Shown: positions 29,842 to 40,030, counted from the first letter of the stretch. The stretch: 64,000 nt of DNA from Paraburkholderia lycopersici (GCF_900096975.1 NZ_FMYQ01000012.1:124001-188000); one strand, 5' to 3'. Numbers and translations are program-made. Notes: generated from the sequence alone by a model not told the origin.

Positions 29842-30852
29842 TCAGACCGCGGTGAGAAACGACACGCCCACCGCGCCGTAGAAGTCGTCTATTTGCTTGT
29901 GCGTGACATCCATCGACCCATAGTCGGCCGAGAGCAGGCGCGTCACGCGATGCCGGTGAAAGCCGCGCAGCAGTCGCGACATCGGAATGACCTGGCTGGC
30001 GTCGTCTCCATAGAGCTGTCGATGCGCGCGCGGCAGCCGGTACCACGGCTCGATGGGCCGGTCGTGATGCGCGTTGTGATACGAGAAGTTCAGCAACAGC
30101 AGATTGAGCGCCGGATAACGTACCGAAACGAGGTTCGAGTAGGTATTGCGCTGCTCGTAGGCGCGGTCGCGCACCTTGTCGTCGGGGATCGCGGCGTTGC
30201 CTTCGAGCACGGCGAATGCGTCATACGTGTGCTGATAGGCGTCCGCAAAGCGCAGGACGGTGAGGCAGACGAGCCACGCCAGCAGGTAAAGGAGCACGGC
30301 CTTCGGCGACACCCAGCCGAGCACGCCGAAAAGCGCGACGCGAACCATCGTGATCGCGACGACGCGCCGCCGCTGAGCGCGCTGGTCCGCGTGAAGGAAA
30401 GGCATGGCCATGACGTAGCCGTGCATCACGAGCTCGATCGCCGGCACATAGAGCCATTCGAGCAGCACGATGGCGCGCCGCACGCAGGCGGGCAGCTTCA
30501 GCAGGAACGCCTTCGCGTCGAACGTCACGATGTCCGCGCGATCCACGTGATGGCGCATATGCTTGTGGCGCAGCGCGCTGAACGGCGCATAGCAGGCGCC
30601 GGTCAGCCACGCCATGACCGTGCCCAGACGCGCGTTGGCTTCAGGCGTGCGGAAGATCGCCAGGTGGGCGGCGTCGTGCAGCAGATAAGCGCTGACGATC
30701 ATCGCGTGCGCCAGCAGCACGACGCCAGCGGCCGCGACCCATGCGGCGTGCGAGCACAGCATCGCGACGCCGAGCGCGTAGCCGCCGACCGCGTAGGCGA
30801 TGGCGGCGCTATTGGGCACCAGCGCGTCCCGATAACGGTAGATCGCGGCCAT
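29842..30852 (-). CDS. Membrane di-iron fatty acid desaturase-like protein
   Basis: A 336-residue integral membrane protein with about four to six helices and the three histidine boxes of the desaturase/hydroxylase family: HDAAH (59-63), HKHMRHH (96-102) and HNAHH (259-263), plus H208. These ligate a di-iron centre used for O2-dependent desaturation, hydroxylation or dealkylation. It starts five bases after the binding protein and is followed by creatininase after 84 bases. Position in a guanidine-sensing operon makes a lipid substrate unlikely; oxidative attack on an alkyl group of a guanidino compound is my inference. Confidence 0.88.
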   Translation of the reverse strand: MAAIYRYRDALVPNSAAIAYAVGGYALGVAMLCSHAAWVAAAGVVLLAHAMIVSAYLLHDAAHLAIFRTPEANARLGTVMAWLTGACYAPFSALRHKHMRHHVDRADIVTFDAKAFLLKLPACVRRAIVLLEWLYVPAIELVMHGYVMAMPFLHADQRAQRRRVVAITMVRVALFGVLGWVSPKAVLLYLLAWLVCLTVLRFADAYQHTYDAFAVLEGNAAIPDDKVRDRAYEQRNTYSNLVSVRYPALNLLLLNFSYHNAHHDRPIEPWYRLPRAHRQLYGDDASQVIPMSRLLRGFHRHRVTRLLSADYGSMDVTHKQIDDFYGAVGVSFLTAV

Positions 30853-30857
30853 GGCGC

Positions 30858-31862
30858 TTACCTCGCGAGCTGATTGACGAACTGCGCGTCGATCGTCTTC
30901 TCGGTGGGCGGCAGCGCGCTGATCTGCCCTTTCTTGAGCAGAAGATTGCCGATCACCGCGCCGCTCGTGTAGTAGGACCGCGTGGTCGGCCCCTTCACGA
31001 AGCTCTGCGGCATTTCGGCGACGGGAATGTTGTACACGCCGGCCATTTGCGCCTTGACGTCCGCGGGCGTGACGCCGAGCACCTTCGCGATGATCTTGTC
31101 GGCGTCGTCGGGGTGGCTCTTCATGTAGGCGAGGCCGTCGGCGTAGGCCTGCAGAATGCCCTTCACTTCAGCCGGATGTGCGTCGATGAACGACTGGTCG
31201 AACACCAGCACGTCGGCGATCAGGCCCGGCGCATTGCGCGACGAATAGACCACATGGAACTTGCCTTTGCCCGAGTTGACGATCTGCGAGACATTCGGCT
31301 CGTAGGTCACGCCGACCGGCAGGCTGCCCGAAAGCATCGCACCCGGAATGCCTTCGGGCGTCATGTTCACCGAGTGAATGTCCTTGTCGCTCAGCCCGCT
31401 CGTTTGCAGCGCGTAGCTAAGCAGGAAGTCCGACGGCGAGAGCGGGTTGAAGGCGACCTTCTTGCCCTTGAAGTCCGCCACCGACTTGATGTCTCCCGAA
31501 GCGACGATCGCGTCCGCGCCCGCGGAAAAGTCGATGGGCATGACGACCTTTTCGGAGAGCCCCTTGGCGACCGAGCCGACGACCTGATCGTAGGTGAGCA
31601 TCACGCCGTTGACCGAATGACTGGTCAGCGCGGCGGGCAGCAGGCCGGGATCGGTGAAGTACTGGAGCTTGACCGAGAGGCCGTACTTCTTGTAGAGATC
31701 GAGCGCTTCGGCGACGTAGAACGGCCCATAGCCGATCCAGACGACGGTGCCGATCTTGAGCGGCTCGGCTGCGTGGACTGCCGGCGAACCGAACAGTGCG
31801 GAAGCGACTAGAGTGCTGGCGACAGAGAGCGTGCGCAACGCTTTTTTCAATCCGGACGGCAT
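30858..31862 (-). CDS. ABC transporter periplasmic substrate-binding protein (SsuA/NMT1-like)
   Basis: A 334-residue exported binding protein. The signal peptide spans about residues 1-31 (cleavage near VHAAEP). The NMT1/SsuA-like fold follows with KIGTVVWIGYGPFYVAEALDLYKKYGL and SVADFKGKKVAFNPLSPSDFLL. It is the first gene after the second guanidine-I riboswitch, and works with the permease and ATPase at 26381-28077. Ligand is likely guanidinium or a substituted guanidine. Confidence 0.93.
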   Translation of the reverse strand: MPSGLKKALRTLSVASTLVASALFGSPAVHAAEPLKIGTVVWIGYGPFYVAEALDLYKKYGLSVKLQYFTDPGLLPAALTSHSVNGVMLTYDQVVGSVAKGLSEKVVMPIDFSAGADAIVASGDIKSVADFKGKKVAFNPLSPSDFLLSYALQTSGLSDKDIHSVNMTPEGIPGAMLSGSLPVGVTYEPNVSQIVNSGKGKFHVVYSSRNAPGLIADVLVFDQSFIDAHPAEVKGILQAYADGLAYMKSHPDDADKIIAKVLGVTPADVKAQMAGVYNIPVAEMPQSFVKGPTTRSYYTSGAVIGNLLLKKGQISALPPTEKTIDAQFVNQLAR

Positions 31863-31919
31863 ACCTGAGGCTCCTGATCATGAAGGGAAAATGGACACGG
31901 GAGGCGCGCTGTCTTGCGC

Positions 31920-32025
31920 ATCTCCCGGGCTTTTATCCCTCCGTGGAGCCCCCTGAAGCTGGAGCCGGAAAACTCTCGGACCAGTCATCCGCCTCGTGCA
32001 TCCCGCGGACCGGAACCCTAGTTTT
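31920..32025 (-). promoter_or_regulatory. Guanidine-I (ykkC) riboswitch, transporter/creatininase operon
   Basis: On the leftward strand the ykkC blocks CTAGGGTTCCG, CTGGTCCGAGAG and CACGGAGGGATAAAAGCCCG occur in order, and the 3' end reads CCCGGGAGA. It starts the leader of the binding-protein gene, whose ATG is 58 bases further on. It is a second independent guanidinium sensor 6.5 kb from the first, so both operons should respond together. Bases 32026-32321 hold only the shared upstream region with the divergent dehydrogenase gene. Confidence 0.95.
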
Positions 32026-32321
32026 CCTGTCAATAGCTGAACTCAACGCTCATCCCGTGACGCCTTGTACTAAGCATGAAGCTTGCCAGCTCGTCGAAAA
32101 CCCTTGCGCACGGGGTTTGTGCGTGAAAAGCCGCTCATCGGCCTCGCACGCCGCGTATGCACGATCGCGCGTCGCCGCCCAATTGCGGTGCAGCATGCGC
32201 TCTTGATGGGGCAACGCACGCGCCAGTGGTGACCACGACGCGCGACCCACGCAAGTGCTGGTCGCCAAAAAAAGGCCGACCTAGAATCGCCCGCATCGCA
32301 ACCTCAAATCTCCCGTTGATG

Positions 32322-33086
32322 ATGCAACCAGCCGAATCGTTCGACCCGGCGCGCGACAGCGCCATGACGTGCCTCGTGACGGGCGCGGGAAGCGGCATCG
32401 GCCGCGCGATCGCGCTCGCGTTCGCACGCGAGCGCGCCCACGTGATCGTCAACGACCTGCCCTCCAGCGCCGCGCTATACGAACTGCGCGAAGACATCGA
32501 AGCGCTGGGCGCGCGATGCACGATTGCAGCGGGAGACGTGGCCGACCCTGAGTGCGTGCGCCAGCTATTCGCAGGCATCGAATGGCTCGACGTGCTTGTC
32601 AACAATGCTGGCATCCTGCAGGAGTCGCCGGTGACCGAGATCACCGATGCCGCGTGGGACAGGATGATCAAGGTGCATCTTTACGGTGCGTTCCATTTCT
32701 CGCGCGAAGCCGCGCGTTTGATGAAGCAGCAGCGTCACGGAGCCATCGTCAATATCGCGTCCGACCTCGGCCAGCTCGGCTGCGAGAACCTCAGCCATTA
32801 CAGCGCCGCGAAAGGCGGCATCATCGCGTTCACCAAAAGCCTCGCGCGCGAGCTTGCGCCGCATGGCGCGCGCGTGAACGCGGTCGCGCCCGGCGGCGTG
32901 CTCACACCGATGGTCGAAGCGCTCGGCGATCGCTATGTCGAGGCGGAAGCCGCACGTTACCCGCTCAAGCGGCTGGGAACGCCTGACGAGATCGCCGAGG
33001 TCGTGCGGTTCCTGAGCTCGGACGCAGCCAGCTTCATGACGGGACAGATTGTCGGCGTGAACGGCGGCGGCGTGATGAACGGTTGA
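32322..33086 (+). CDS. Short-chain dehydrogenase/reductase
   Basis: About 254 residues of classical SDR. The NAD(P) loop is TGAGSGIG, NNAG follows, and the active site is Ser (IASDLGQ) thirteen residues before YSAAK. The end GQIVGVNGGGVMNG is the usual SDR C-terminus. It oxidises or reduces an alcohol/ketone pair of unknown identity. The start is uncertain: ATGs at 32319, 32322 and 32364 all precede the core and none has a good ribosome site. It is divergent from the guanidine-riboswitch operon and followed by an epimerase-type gene 55 bases on. Confidence 0.9.
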   Translation: MQPAESFDPARDSAMTCLVTGAGSGIGRAIALAFARERAHVIVNDLPSSAALYELREDIEALGARCTIAAGDVADPECVRQLFAGIEWLDVLVNNAGILQESPVTEITDAAWDRMIKVHLYGAFHFSREAARLMKQQRHGAIVNIASDLGQLGCENLSHYSAAKGGIIAFTKSLARELAPHGARVNAVAPGGVLTPMVEALGDRYVEAEAARYPLKRLGTPDEIAEVVRFLSSDAASFMTGQIVGVNGGGVMNG

Positions 33087-33141
33087 GCGCGGCCGCAGCA
33101 TGACGGCCCGCTCGCAACCCACACGGACAGGAGAACACGGC

Positions 33142-34059
33142 ATGGCAATACTCGTGACGGGCGGCTGCGGCTTTCTCGGCAGCACGCTGATGCAGACGAT
33201 CGCGGAACGCGGACGCGTCGCGGTCAGCTACGACCGCCGCACAGCCGCGACTGACACGGCGAGCGGCATCCACTATGTGCAAGGCGATCTGAACGATCTG
33301 CCCCATCTGCTGGAGACGATCAACCGCTTCGGGATCGAGGCGATCATTCATGCGGCGGCGATCTCGCATCCGTTCTTTTCACGCGAGATTCCCTATCAAA
33401 CGGTTGTGACCAACGCGCTAGGGACAACGAACGTTTTCGAAGCGGCGCGTCTGACGTCGGTGCACCGTGTCGTGAACTTCAGCTCCGAATGCGTCTACGG
33501 CAACAACGACCATCTCGAAGCGACACAGGAAGACGCGCCGCTCGATCCCACGACGCCATACGGCGCCACGAAGGTTTTCACGGAGAAGCTGGCCGCGGTC
33601 TATAGCCGCCTCTACGGCATGCGGATCGTGTCGTTGCGGCCCGGCTGGATCTATGGGCCCGGGCAATTCATGCAGTGCTACCTGCACACGCTGCTGCGCA
33701 ACGCGATTGACGGCCGGCCGACGCGCGAGCCGGCCGGCGCCGACTACCGCTTTCAGTACGTCCACGTCACGGACGTCGCGAGGGCAAGCCTGCTGGCGCT
33801 CGCCGCGCCCCATGCCGCGGGCCGCGCAATCAACATCACGGGCGGCGACCAGCGCACCTACGCCGAGGTGGTCGCTCTGGTGCGCAAGCGCTTTCCCGCT
33901 GCCGAAATCGAAATCGGTCCTGGCACCATCGACGTGCTCGATCGTAATGCGCCTTTCGATCTCTCGCTCGCGAAACGCGAACTCGCGTATGTGCCGCAGG
34001 TTAGCCTGGAGGACGGGATCGACTCGTACGCGCGGTGGTTATCTACGCACGCCTACTAA
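33142..34059 (+). CDS. NAD-dependent epimerase/dehydratase family protein
   Basis: A 305-residue extended SDR. It has the TGGCGFLG nucleotide loop, the catalytic YGATK motif (TTPYGATKVFTEK) and RPGWIYGPGQ typical of nucleotide-sugar epimerases. GGACAGGAG precedes the ATG. It probably acts on a sugar or polyol derivative with the upstream SDR, as in some sugar-acid catabolic pairs; the substrate cannot be told from the sequence. Confidence 0.9.
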   Translation: MAILVTGGCGFLGSTLMQTIAERGRVAVSYDRRTAATDTASGIHYVQGDLNDLPHLLETINRFGIEAIIHAAAISHPFFSREIPYQTVVTNALGTTNVFEAARLTSVHRVVNFSSECVYGNNDHLEATQEDAPLDPTTPYGATKVFTEKLAAVYSRLYGMRIVSLRPGWIYGPGQFMQCYLHTLLRNAIDGRPTREPAGADYRFQYVHVTDVARASLLALAAPHAAGRAINITGGDQRTYAEVVALVRKRFPAAEIEIGPGTIDVLDRNAPFDLSLAKRELAYVPQVSLEDGIDSYARWLSTHAY

Positions 34060-34397
34060 CGCGCGCTCGGCGCGGGATCGAATCCCGGAGTCGTCATACG
34101 ACGCTTGCCGCTCGCCATCGCCAGTTTCTCTACGTCCTGATGGCATCGCGTTTCGTCGTACTCGATCCGCGCAGGCACGGCGTTGTCGCGATGACGCGTT
34201 CGCACCGCGATGACCGGCCAGAACCGCGCCGATTTGAGCAGATCGCGCTTGCTTAGCCGGACGCCTTCGCGAAGAAGTTTGGGTGCTGTTTTCTACAAAT
34301 TTCGGTTACCTAAGCATTTCTTGTCGACATGCAGGCAAAAGCAAAAACCACGCGCCGGACAAAACAACAAGCGTGGAAAAAGTGCAAAATACCGGCC
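34060..34397. other. Intergenic region before the methyltransferase-like gene
   Basis: No gene recognised. The last 130 bases are AT-richer than the surroundings and probably hold the promoter of the next gene. A T-arm-like fragment near 34070 is not part of a tRNA cloverleaf. Confidence 0.4.
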
Positions 34398-35453
34398 ATG
34401 GACCCGACGACGATACGTCACGCAACACAGCCGATAGTCTACGCGAGCACATCGCAGGGCCAACGCCTGCCCGTCATAGACATCACCCATCCACGCTTCG
34501 CCCTGCCCGCCGATTCCAGCGCAATTTCGGCGCTCTTCGCATCATACGAAGCCAACGAACGCCGTCGGGCGAGGGTCCCTGCGTTCATCAATCGCATGGT
34601 GCTCGCATTCGTTTCCCGGCGCGCTCCGCTGCTCCGCTCAGTCGCGAACCCCAAGGCCAGCTTTCTGGACGGCCTGAGCACCTATCTGCTAAAACTCGGC
34701 CCACAGAATCTGCCACCGCCCTTCAATGGCGATATTGATCGCAAGTTCGCGGCATCCCCCCATGTCGTGGCGATGCGATTGCGGCTACAGCAGGTCGCCT
34801 GCCTGCTGGCGCAGTCGTTAATATCGGATCTCGACGTTGCCGGCACGGTGCCCCTGCATCTGGTCAACATCGGCGGGGGCACGGCGATCGATTCGCTCAA
34901 TACCCTGATTCTGCTGAACCGGATGCGGCCGGGGGGGCTGAAGGCGCGACGCATCACGATCAGCGTCCTGGACATGGACCGCGACGGTCCGCAGTTCGGC
35001 GCCGATGCCTTGCGGGCGCTGTGTGCGCAAGGTGCTGCGCTTGATGGGCTCGACGTAACGTTCGCCCACTACGTGTACAACTGGAACGAGCCATGGCGTC
35101 TTGCCGGAATCCTTCGGAATGCGACGATGTCCGGAGCCATCGTCGCCGCTTCTTCGGAAGGCGGCCTGTTCGAATACGGTACGGACGAGGCCATTCTCGC
35201 GAACCTGCGCGCGCTGTACCAGTCCGCTCACGGCCAAAGAATCGTGGTCGCCGGCTCCGTAACGCGCGACGACGAGACCAGACGCCGATCTATTTCCGCG
35301 CATCGTTTTGCGCTCGTGCCGCGTGGTCGCGCGGAGTTCGCGGCGCTTGCGTCACGCACGGGTTTCGTGGTCGAGCACGTGGAAACCACGCCGCTTAGCG
35401 ATCAGGTTCTGCTGGTTCCGGTCGCCACCCATGACTCACTGCGATCACAGTAA
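34398..35453 (+). CDS. SAM-dependent methyltransferase-like protein
   Basis: About 351 residues. A Rossmann-type glycine loop is visible (LHLVNIGGGTAIDSLNTLILL), followed by a beta strand ending in acid residues (TISVLDMDRDG) and a later GAIVAASSEGG strand, all in keeping with a class I methyltransferase. The N-terminal 130 residues are helical and carry no known domain. Function is unknown. An upstream ATG at 34329 would add a Lys/Arg-rich 23 residues; I prefer 34398 because the base composition before it looks non-coding. It converges with the globin-EAL gene. Confidence 0.7.
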   Translation: MDPTTIRHATQPIVYASTSQGQRLPVIDITHPRFALPADSSAISALFASYEANERRRARVPAFINRMVLAFVSRRAPLLRSVANPKASFLDGLSTYLLKLGPQNLPPPFNGDIDRKFAASPHVVAMRLRLQQVACLLAQSLISDLDVAGTVPLHLVNIGGGTAIDSLNTLILLNRMRPGGLKARRITISVLDMDRDGPQFGADALRALCAQGAALDGLDVTFAHYVYNWNEPWRLAGILRNATMSGAIVAASSEGGLFEYGTDEAILANLRALYQSAHGQRIVVAGSVTRDDETRRRSISAHRFALVPRGRAEFAALASRTGFVVEHVETTPLSDQVLLVPVATHDSLRSQ

Positions 35454-35570
35454 GCTGGCAGAGCTGCACAGCCAGGCAGGCATCGTCATCGATCGCCCTC
35501 CCCACAGCGCATGATAGGTGTCGGTCTGCCGGCCCCTGCAGGCCTCTCACACATGAAGAGTCACAAGAAG

Positions 35571-37715
35571 CTAGGCGAATTCCGCAGCGATCCGGTCACG
35601 CGCCGTTCGGTAGTCCGGACTCTGCATGCCGCACCTCAACGCGAGACGTGCGAGATCGCGTTGCCATTGTGCCTCGAAAGGTCGGTGGCCGAGCGGCTCC
35701 TGGGCATCCGCTAGCGTCCCGGCCCGCGCGGAACCGTCGTGCTCGTCGACCGGCAGGGAAGCACTGTCCGGGTTCGCATCCGCGTTCCTTAGCCATTGAA
35801 TACTCGCGGGATCGCGCACCTGCAGTGCAAGCCGCTCTTCCCAGAGAATCAGTTTTGCCAGTTTCACATAACTGTTCGACAGGCATTCGGTAGCTGGAGT
35901 GCCGCTCCGCGCCTGCATCCAGGTGGTGAAATTCGCCGCGGGCATGGGGCGGGAGATTGCGTATCCCTGCACTGCGTCGGCGCCAAGAATTTGCAGCGCC
36001 GGCAGAAGGGCGGCATCTTCAACGCCTTCCGCGACTACCGACATTCCGAGGGAATGACCGAGGCGGGTCAATTGATAGACGAAACGCAGCGGATCCAGGG
36101 CACCACGGTTCGCAAACCCAACGATCGAGCGGTCGATCTTGACGAAGTCGAATGGAAGCTCATTGAGCCTTGCGAGACTGCTGTGTCCCGAGCCGAGGTC
36201 GTCCTCTGCCAGCAGGACGCCCATATCCTTGAACTTGCCGAACTCGTCGCGTGTCCCGGCGCCAGTTGGCACGCGCTCGGTCTCCAGAACCTCGAGCGTC
36301 AGGTGCCGGGCGGCGCACGAGAATTCCTCCAGCGCGTCCTGTGTCGCCTGAAAATAGCGCTTGTCCTGCAGCGCCTCCGTAGGGAGGTTGACGCTCAATC
36401 CTATGTCAAAGCCCGCTTGCAGCCAGCGATTTCGCTGGCCGAGCGCTTGCTTGAGCCCGCGGACATAGAGGGTGAAATAGTCGTCGGCGGACAGTACGCC
36501 CAGAAATTCGCCCGGCGTGACGAGCCGGTCGCCATCGCGCAGCCGCGCCAATACCTCGACCTTGTTGATCGAACCGCTCGCCAGATCCATGATGGGCTGA
36601 TAGTACATCTCGAGCCCATCCGAACGCATCAGCGCGATCCACCTTTGCCGGATGCCGAACGGAACCGTGCGGGCAGCCCCTTCCGCTGCCTGGATTCGCG
36701 CAATCGCAAAGCCCAGCACGGTTTGGAGCAGGTCAACGAAAAGACACTGACCAGCGCCGCTATACCCTCCTGGAAACGGGCTATAGAGGGACAGTATCGC
36801 CAGCGGATCGTGTCCTGGATCGCGAATCGGTATGGAAACACTGGATCGAAAACCCTCGCGACGCGCTGCGTCACGCCATATTGCGGCACAAGGATCCGTC
36901 TGGAAGTTCAGCACGCGCTCAGGCTTGCCACTCCGCCATCCACGTCCTGCCGGACCTTGACCTGTCACATCCTCGCGAATCGAAATTGAGTAATTCGATT
37001 GCTCGCCCGCAGCGAGATACCGGGCCATTCGCTCACCCGATACCGCCTCAAACCGGAGAATGCCCATGTGATCCGGCCGGCCGATGGCACATGCCGCCAC
37101 TTCCTCCAGTGAACCCAGAATCCCGACGAGTCGCCGGATAAGTTCGGAGTAACTCTGTGCCGCCCAAGCCAACTGAGTCACCTCGAGTACGACGCGTTGA
37201 CGTGCCTCCTGAAGTTCCTCGTATGCTTCCAGTTGACACGCGAGGTCCCGGTTCAGCCGACGCGACAAAACGGACAGCGCTTCGCGGCAGATCGATCCGT
37301 CGATGCAATCCTGAAGCGCGCCGAAGAGAACGCCACGGCTGCGGACCAGTTCCTGCCGGCTGAGTCCGACAATGGCGTGCGTGCGCCCTACCCTGATCGC
37401 CCTGTCGTAGTGTGCTTCGTAGGTCAATTCAGGACTGGCGAGCAGTTTCAGATTTTCGATCTGCTGCATATGTAGCCGGTTGAGCTCGCTTTCCGGCAGC
37501 ATGTCCAGCAGTCGCCTTGCGACGTCGAGGCGCCCAAGCCGGCTGTAAAAGAGCGCGATAACGTCAGGAATGCGCTGCTCGAGCACATTGTGGACAGCGC
37601 CGATCAGGCTACGAGCGCGCGGACCATAAAGATCGGAAAATCCAGTGTCGGTTGCATGATCCGGCTCGCGCGAGATCGCGGGAGCGTGGTTATTTGGTGC
37701 ATGTAGTTCGTTCAT
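35571..37715 (-). CDS. Globin-coupled sensor with GAF and EAL domains (c-di-GMP phosphodiesterase)
   Basis: A 714-residue protein. The N-terminal globin-coupled sensor (about 25-180) has the probable haem-ligating H113 in AIRVGRTHAIVGL and a Tyr in the FYSRL segment that may contact bound O2. A GAF domain (about 190-345) follows. The EAL domain (about 360-610) keeps catalytic residues: E of KVEVLARL (EVL instead of EAL), N of SVNLP, E of LEVLETE, DD of AEDDLGSGHSSL, K of VKIDR and E of VAEGVE. There is no GGDEF domain. It should degrade c-di-GMP in response to oxygen or another haem ligand. A C-terminal tail of 100 residues has no known domain. Confidence 0.9.
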   Translation of the reverse strand: MNELHAPNNHAPAISREPDHATDTGFSDLYGPRARSLIGAVHNVLEQRIPDVIALFYSRLGRLDVARRLLDMLPESELNRLHMQQIENLKLLASPELTYEAHYDRAIRVGRTHAIVGLSRQELVRSRGVLFGALQDCIDGSICREALSVLSRRLNRDLACQLEAYEELQEARQRVVLEVTQLAWAAQSYSELIRRLVGILGSLEEVAACAIGRPDHMGILRFEAVSGERMARYLAAGEQSNYSISIREDVTGQGPAGRGWRSGKPERVLNFQTDPCAAIWRDAARREGFRSSVSIPIRDPGHDPLAILSLYSPFPGGYSGAGQCLFVDLLQTVLGFAIARIQAAEGAARTVPFGIRQRWIALMRSDGLEMYYQPIMDLASGSINKVEVLARLRDGDRLVTPGEFLGVLSADDYFTLYVRGLKQALGQRNRWLQAGFDIGLSVNLPTEALQDKRYFQATQDALEEFSCAARHLTLEVLETERVPTGAGTRDEFGKFKDMGVLLAEDDLGSGHSSLARLNELPFDFVKIDRSIVGFANRGALDPLRFVYQLTRLGHSLGMSVVAEGVEDAALLPALQILGADAVQGYAISRPMPAANFTTWMQARSGTPATECLSNSYVKLAKLILWEERLALQVRDPASIQWLRNADANPDSASLPVDEHDGSARAGTLADAQEPLGHRPFEAQWQRDLARLALRCGMQSPDYRTARDRIAAEFA

Positions 37716-38233
37716 GGGCCGTTTGCCGCGCCGTTCGTTTTCGTGTTCAAGTTTTCCTGGCAGGCATCACCGCCTCGGACCTGGCATTCGCATTCAGTCT
37801 GGTGGAAAGCGCCTATGGGTGGCTTGACATCGGTCAAATGCCGGAATCGGCGATGCGATACGCCCCGTACTCGGCGACGCCGCTGCATGCTTTCACGCGC
37901 AGATGCTGCGCGTCACATCCATATGGGACGTTGTCCTGTGCCTGATGCGGAATGGTCCGATATCAACACCAATGCACGTTAGAACACTGGCGCATGGCTG
38001 GATAGAGTGGCCCCAGCGGACATCCATGACGGGACCCAAATTTGATGCGAATCACATACCTATTTTCGAAAGGTTACGGTACGAGATCATCCCAATTATG
38101 CTTTTTTAAAACAAGAACGGACGCCTTACATGAGATGGATATCGTGGTTGTCCGCTGACCAGAGAATTCGATTTGGAGTCAGGTCAGCTTCAACCGGGAA
38201 AACGAATTAAAACGGCGTTCCAGGGTGGTTGCC
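37716..38233. other. Divergent intergenic region between globin-EAL and diguanylate cyclase genes
   Basis: About 518 bases with no recognisable gene. Base composition drops in GC toward 38040-38130, so both promoters probably lie here. I saw no convincing operator. Confidence 0.45.
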
Positions 38234-39823
38234 ATGCGGGTTCTATCGAGGTTCAAGGCGTCAACGATCCGTCGCTGGCTGTTAGCGGTCGGCGCCGCAG
38301 CGGTTGATCCGGCGGGCGTCCTGGTCTGCGCGGTCCTGCTGTGGCTCGGCACGGCAGGTCTGTGCATCGCGATGCTTCTGGTGTCACGGGAAGACGCCTA
38401 TCACCAGGCCATCCAGGTTGGCCGGAACCTCACGCTCGTGCTCGAGCGCGATATTGTGCGCAGCGTCGAATTGTATGACCTTTCCCTTCGTGCCGTAGCC
38501 GAAGGCGCGGCCAACCCGAGCGTCATGTCACTGCCGAAGGAATTGCGCAATCAGGTTCTCTTCGAACGTCCCACGACGGCAAGGTACCTCGGCCCCATCA
38601 CCGTGTACGGACCCGATGGCACGGTGCAGGCGTGCTCCATCGAAACGTCCATACGCCGAACCCACCGTCCGGACGTACGATGGTTCATCACTCAGGCCGA
38701 AAAAACCGACGCAGGCTTGTACGTCAGCGCGCCCTACGCTTCCCGGACCGCCGGAGGAAAAATAGTCCTGGCACTTGGCCGGCAAATTACCAGTCCCGAC
38801 GGCAAGTTCGCCGGGGTCGTAGTGGGAAGACTGAGCATCGACTATTTCCGCGAGTTGCTTGATGGCCTGTCCGTGGGCAAGCAGGGCGGAATGGCCGTGA
38901 TCGAGACAAACGGGATCTTGCTCACCCGGCTTCCCTACAACCGGAATGACGTGGGCAAGGACTTCAGTCACTCGCCGGTGTTCGTACGGTTCATGAAAGA
39001 CGGGGCAGGCTCCTTTGTCGGCACGGCCACCATCGACGGTGTGCGCCGACTATATGTCTACAGGCACATTCACGGCCTGCCGTTTGTGGTCGGTGTTGCA
39101 CCGGCACTGAGTGAGGTCTACGCAGGCTGGCGCTGGCGCGCTTCGTGGGTCGCATTGCTGATGGCACTTTTCACGGTGGCCCTCGCTGCGGGCGCATGGT
39201 CGCTCATGAGCGAACTACGACGCCGTCAAGTGGCCCGAGCCCAACTGCAGAGAATGGCGCGTCGCGATGCGCTGACGGGACTGGAAAACCGTGGAACCTT
39301 CGATGAGGTATCGCGCCGCGAATTTCTTCGGGCAAAACGAAACGGCACGCCGCTGTCGCTGCTGTTCATCGACATCGACAATTTCAAGGCATACAACGAC
39401 CACTACGGCCACCAGGCCGGCGACTATGTCATCAAGCGCGTCGCCAGCCGGATTGCATCGCGCGTATTCCGCCCTGGCGATCACGTGGCGCGATACGGTG
39501 GAGAAGAGTTCGTGGTGGTTTTACCGGAAACCGATGCGGGGAGTGCCGTCTTGATCGCCGAGGAAATCCGCCTGGCGATTTACGAACTCGATATCAAGCA
39601 CGTCAAGAGCCAGTATGGCAGGGTCACCATCAGCATCGGGGCCGCTTCGTCGGGAGAGCCCGACACAGTCGACGAAGCCGCCTTGATCAAGGCCGCGGAC
39701 ATGGCCACATATGATGCAAAGTCGACCGGAAGAAACCGCGTTTGCTGGCACACGGCATCAAACGGACTCAATGCCGATGAGCACATTAAAAACACGGAGC
39801 CGGGAGACCAAGCTCATCCATGA
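38234..39823 (+). CDS. Membrane diguanylate cyclase with periplasmic sensor domain
   Basis: About 529 residues. A helix (about 30-52) is followed by a periplasmic Cache/PDC-type sensor (about 55-300, with YLGPITVYGPDGTV and VVVGRLSIDYF), a second helix (about 305-325) and a GGDEF domain (about 340-505). The active site is GGEEF and the inhibitory site RPGD lies five residues before it, so it is an active, feedback-inhibited cyclase. AGGGTGG precedes the ATG; a GTG three codons earlier is the alternative. It is a close paralogue of 42632-44263. Confidence 0.92.
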   Translation: MRVLSRFKASTIRRWLLAVGAAAVDPAGVLVCAVLLWLGTAGLCIAMLLVSREDAYHQAIQVGRNLTLVLERDIVRSVELYDLSLRAVAEGAANPSVMSLPKELRNQVLFERPTTARYLGPITVYGPDGTVQACSIETSIRRTHRPDVRWFITQAEKTDAGLYVSAPYASRTAGGKIVLALGRQITSPDGKFAGVVVGRLSIDYFRELLDGLSVGKQGGMAVIETNGILLTRLPYNRNDVGKDFSHSPVFVRFMKDGAGSFVGTATIDGVRRLYVYRHIHGLPFVVGVAPALSEVYAGWRWRASWVALLMALFTVALAAGAWSLMSELRRRQVARAQLQRMARRDALTGLENRGTFDEVSRREFLRAKRNGTPLSLLFIDIDNFKAYNDHYGHQAGDYVIKRVASRIASRVFRPGDHVARYGGEEFVVVLPETDAGSAVLIAEEIRLAIYELDIKHVKSQYGRVTISIGAASSGEPDTVDEAALIKAADMATYDAKSTGRNRVCWHTASNGLNADEHIKNTEPGDQAHP

Positions 39824-40016
39824 AAACGTCTGTCATCCGAAAGGATTCCGGCATCCCGCTTGGTCACTGGAATGACGCTGTGTGACACGGGCCGCTCCCG
39901 GCCCGCGCATTCAACGTTTCGCTTCATAGGGCCGCTGCGAAAAAGCGTGCCAACTTACACCATCAGATGGCTGCTGCGACTCAAATGAAGTCGCACGGCT
40001 ATCCGATCGCTCGCGA

Positions 40017-40030
40017 CTGATACACATCAA
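40017..40030. promoter_or_regulatory. FNR-like box upstream of LysR gene
   Basis: CTGATACACATCAA matches TTGAT-N4-ATCAA at nine of ten positions, 134 bases before the LysR ATG, in the 340-base gap 39824-40163 that otherwise shows no gene. It could be chance, but three similar boxes occur in the first 8 kb. Confidence 0.35.

Noticed and set aside
32093..32120. Imperfect hairpin AAACCC...GGGTTT near the dehydrogenase promoter
   Set aside because: Short arms, long loop, no T-run and upstream of genes on both sides; probably chance.
34065..34100. T-arm-like sequence (GGGATCGAATCCCG) suggesting a tRNA end or attachment site
   Set aside because: No acceptor, D or anticodon arms could be placed around it, and no integrase is near.
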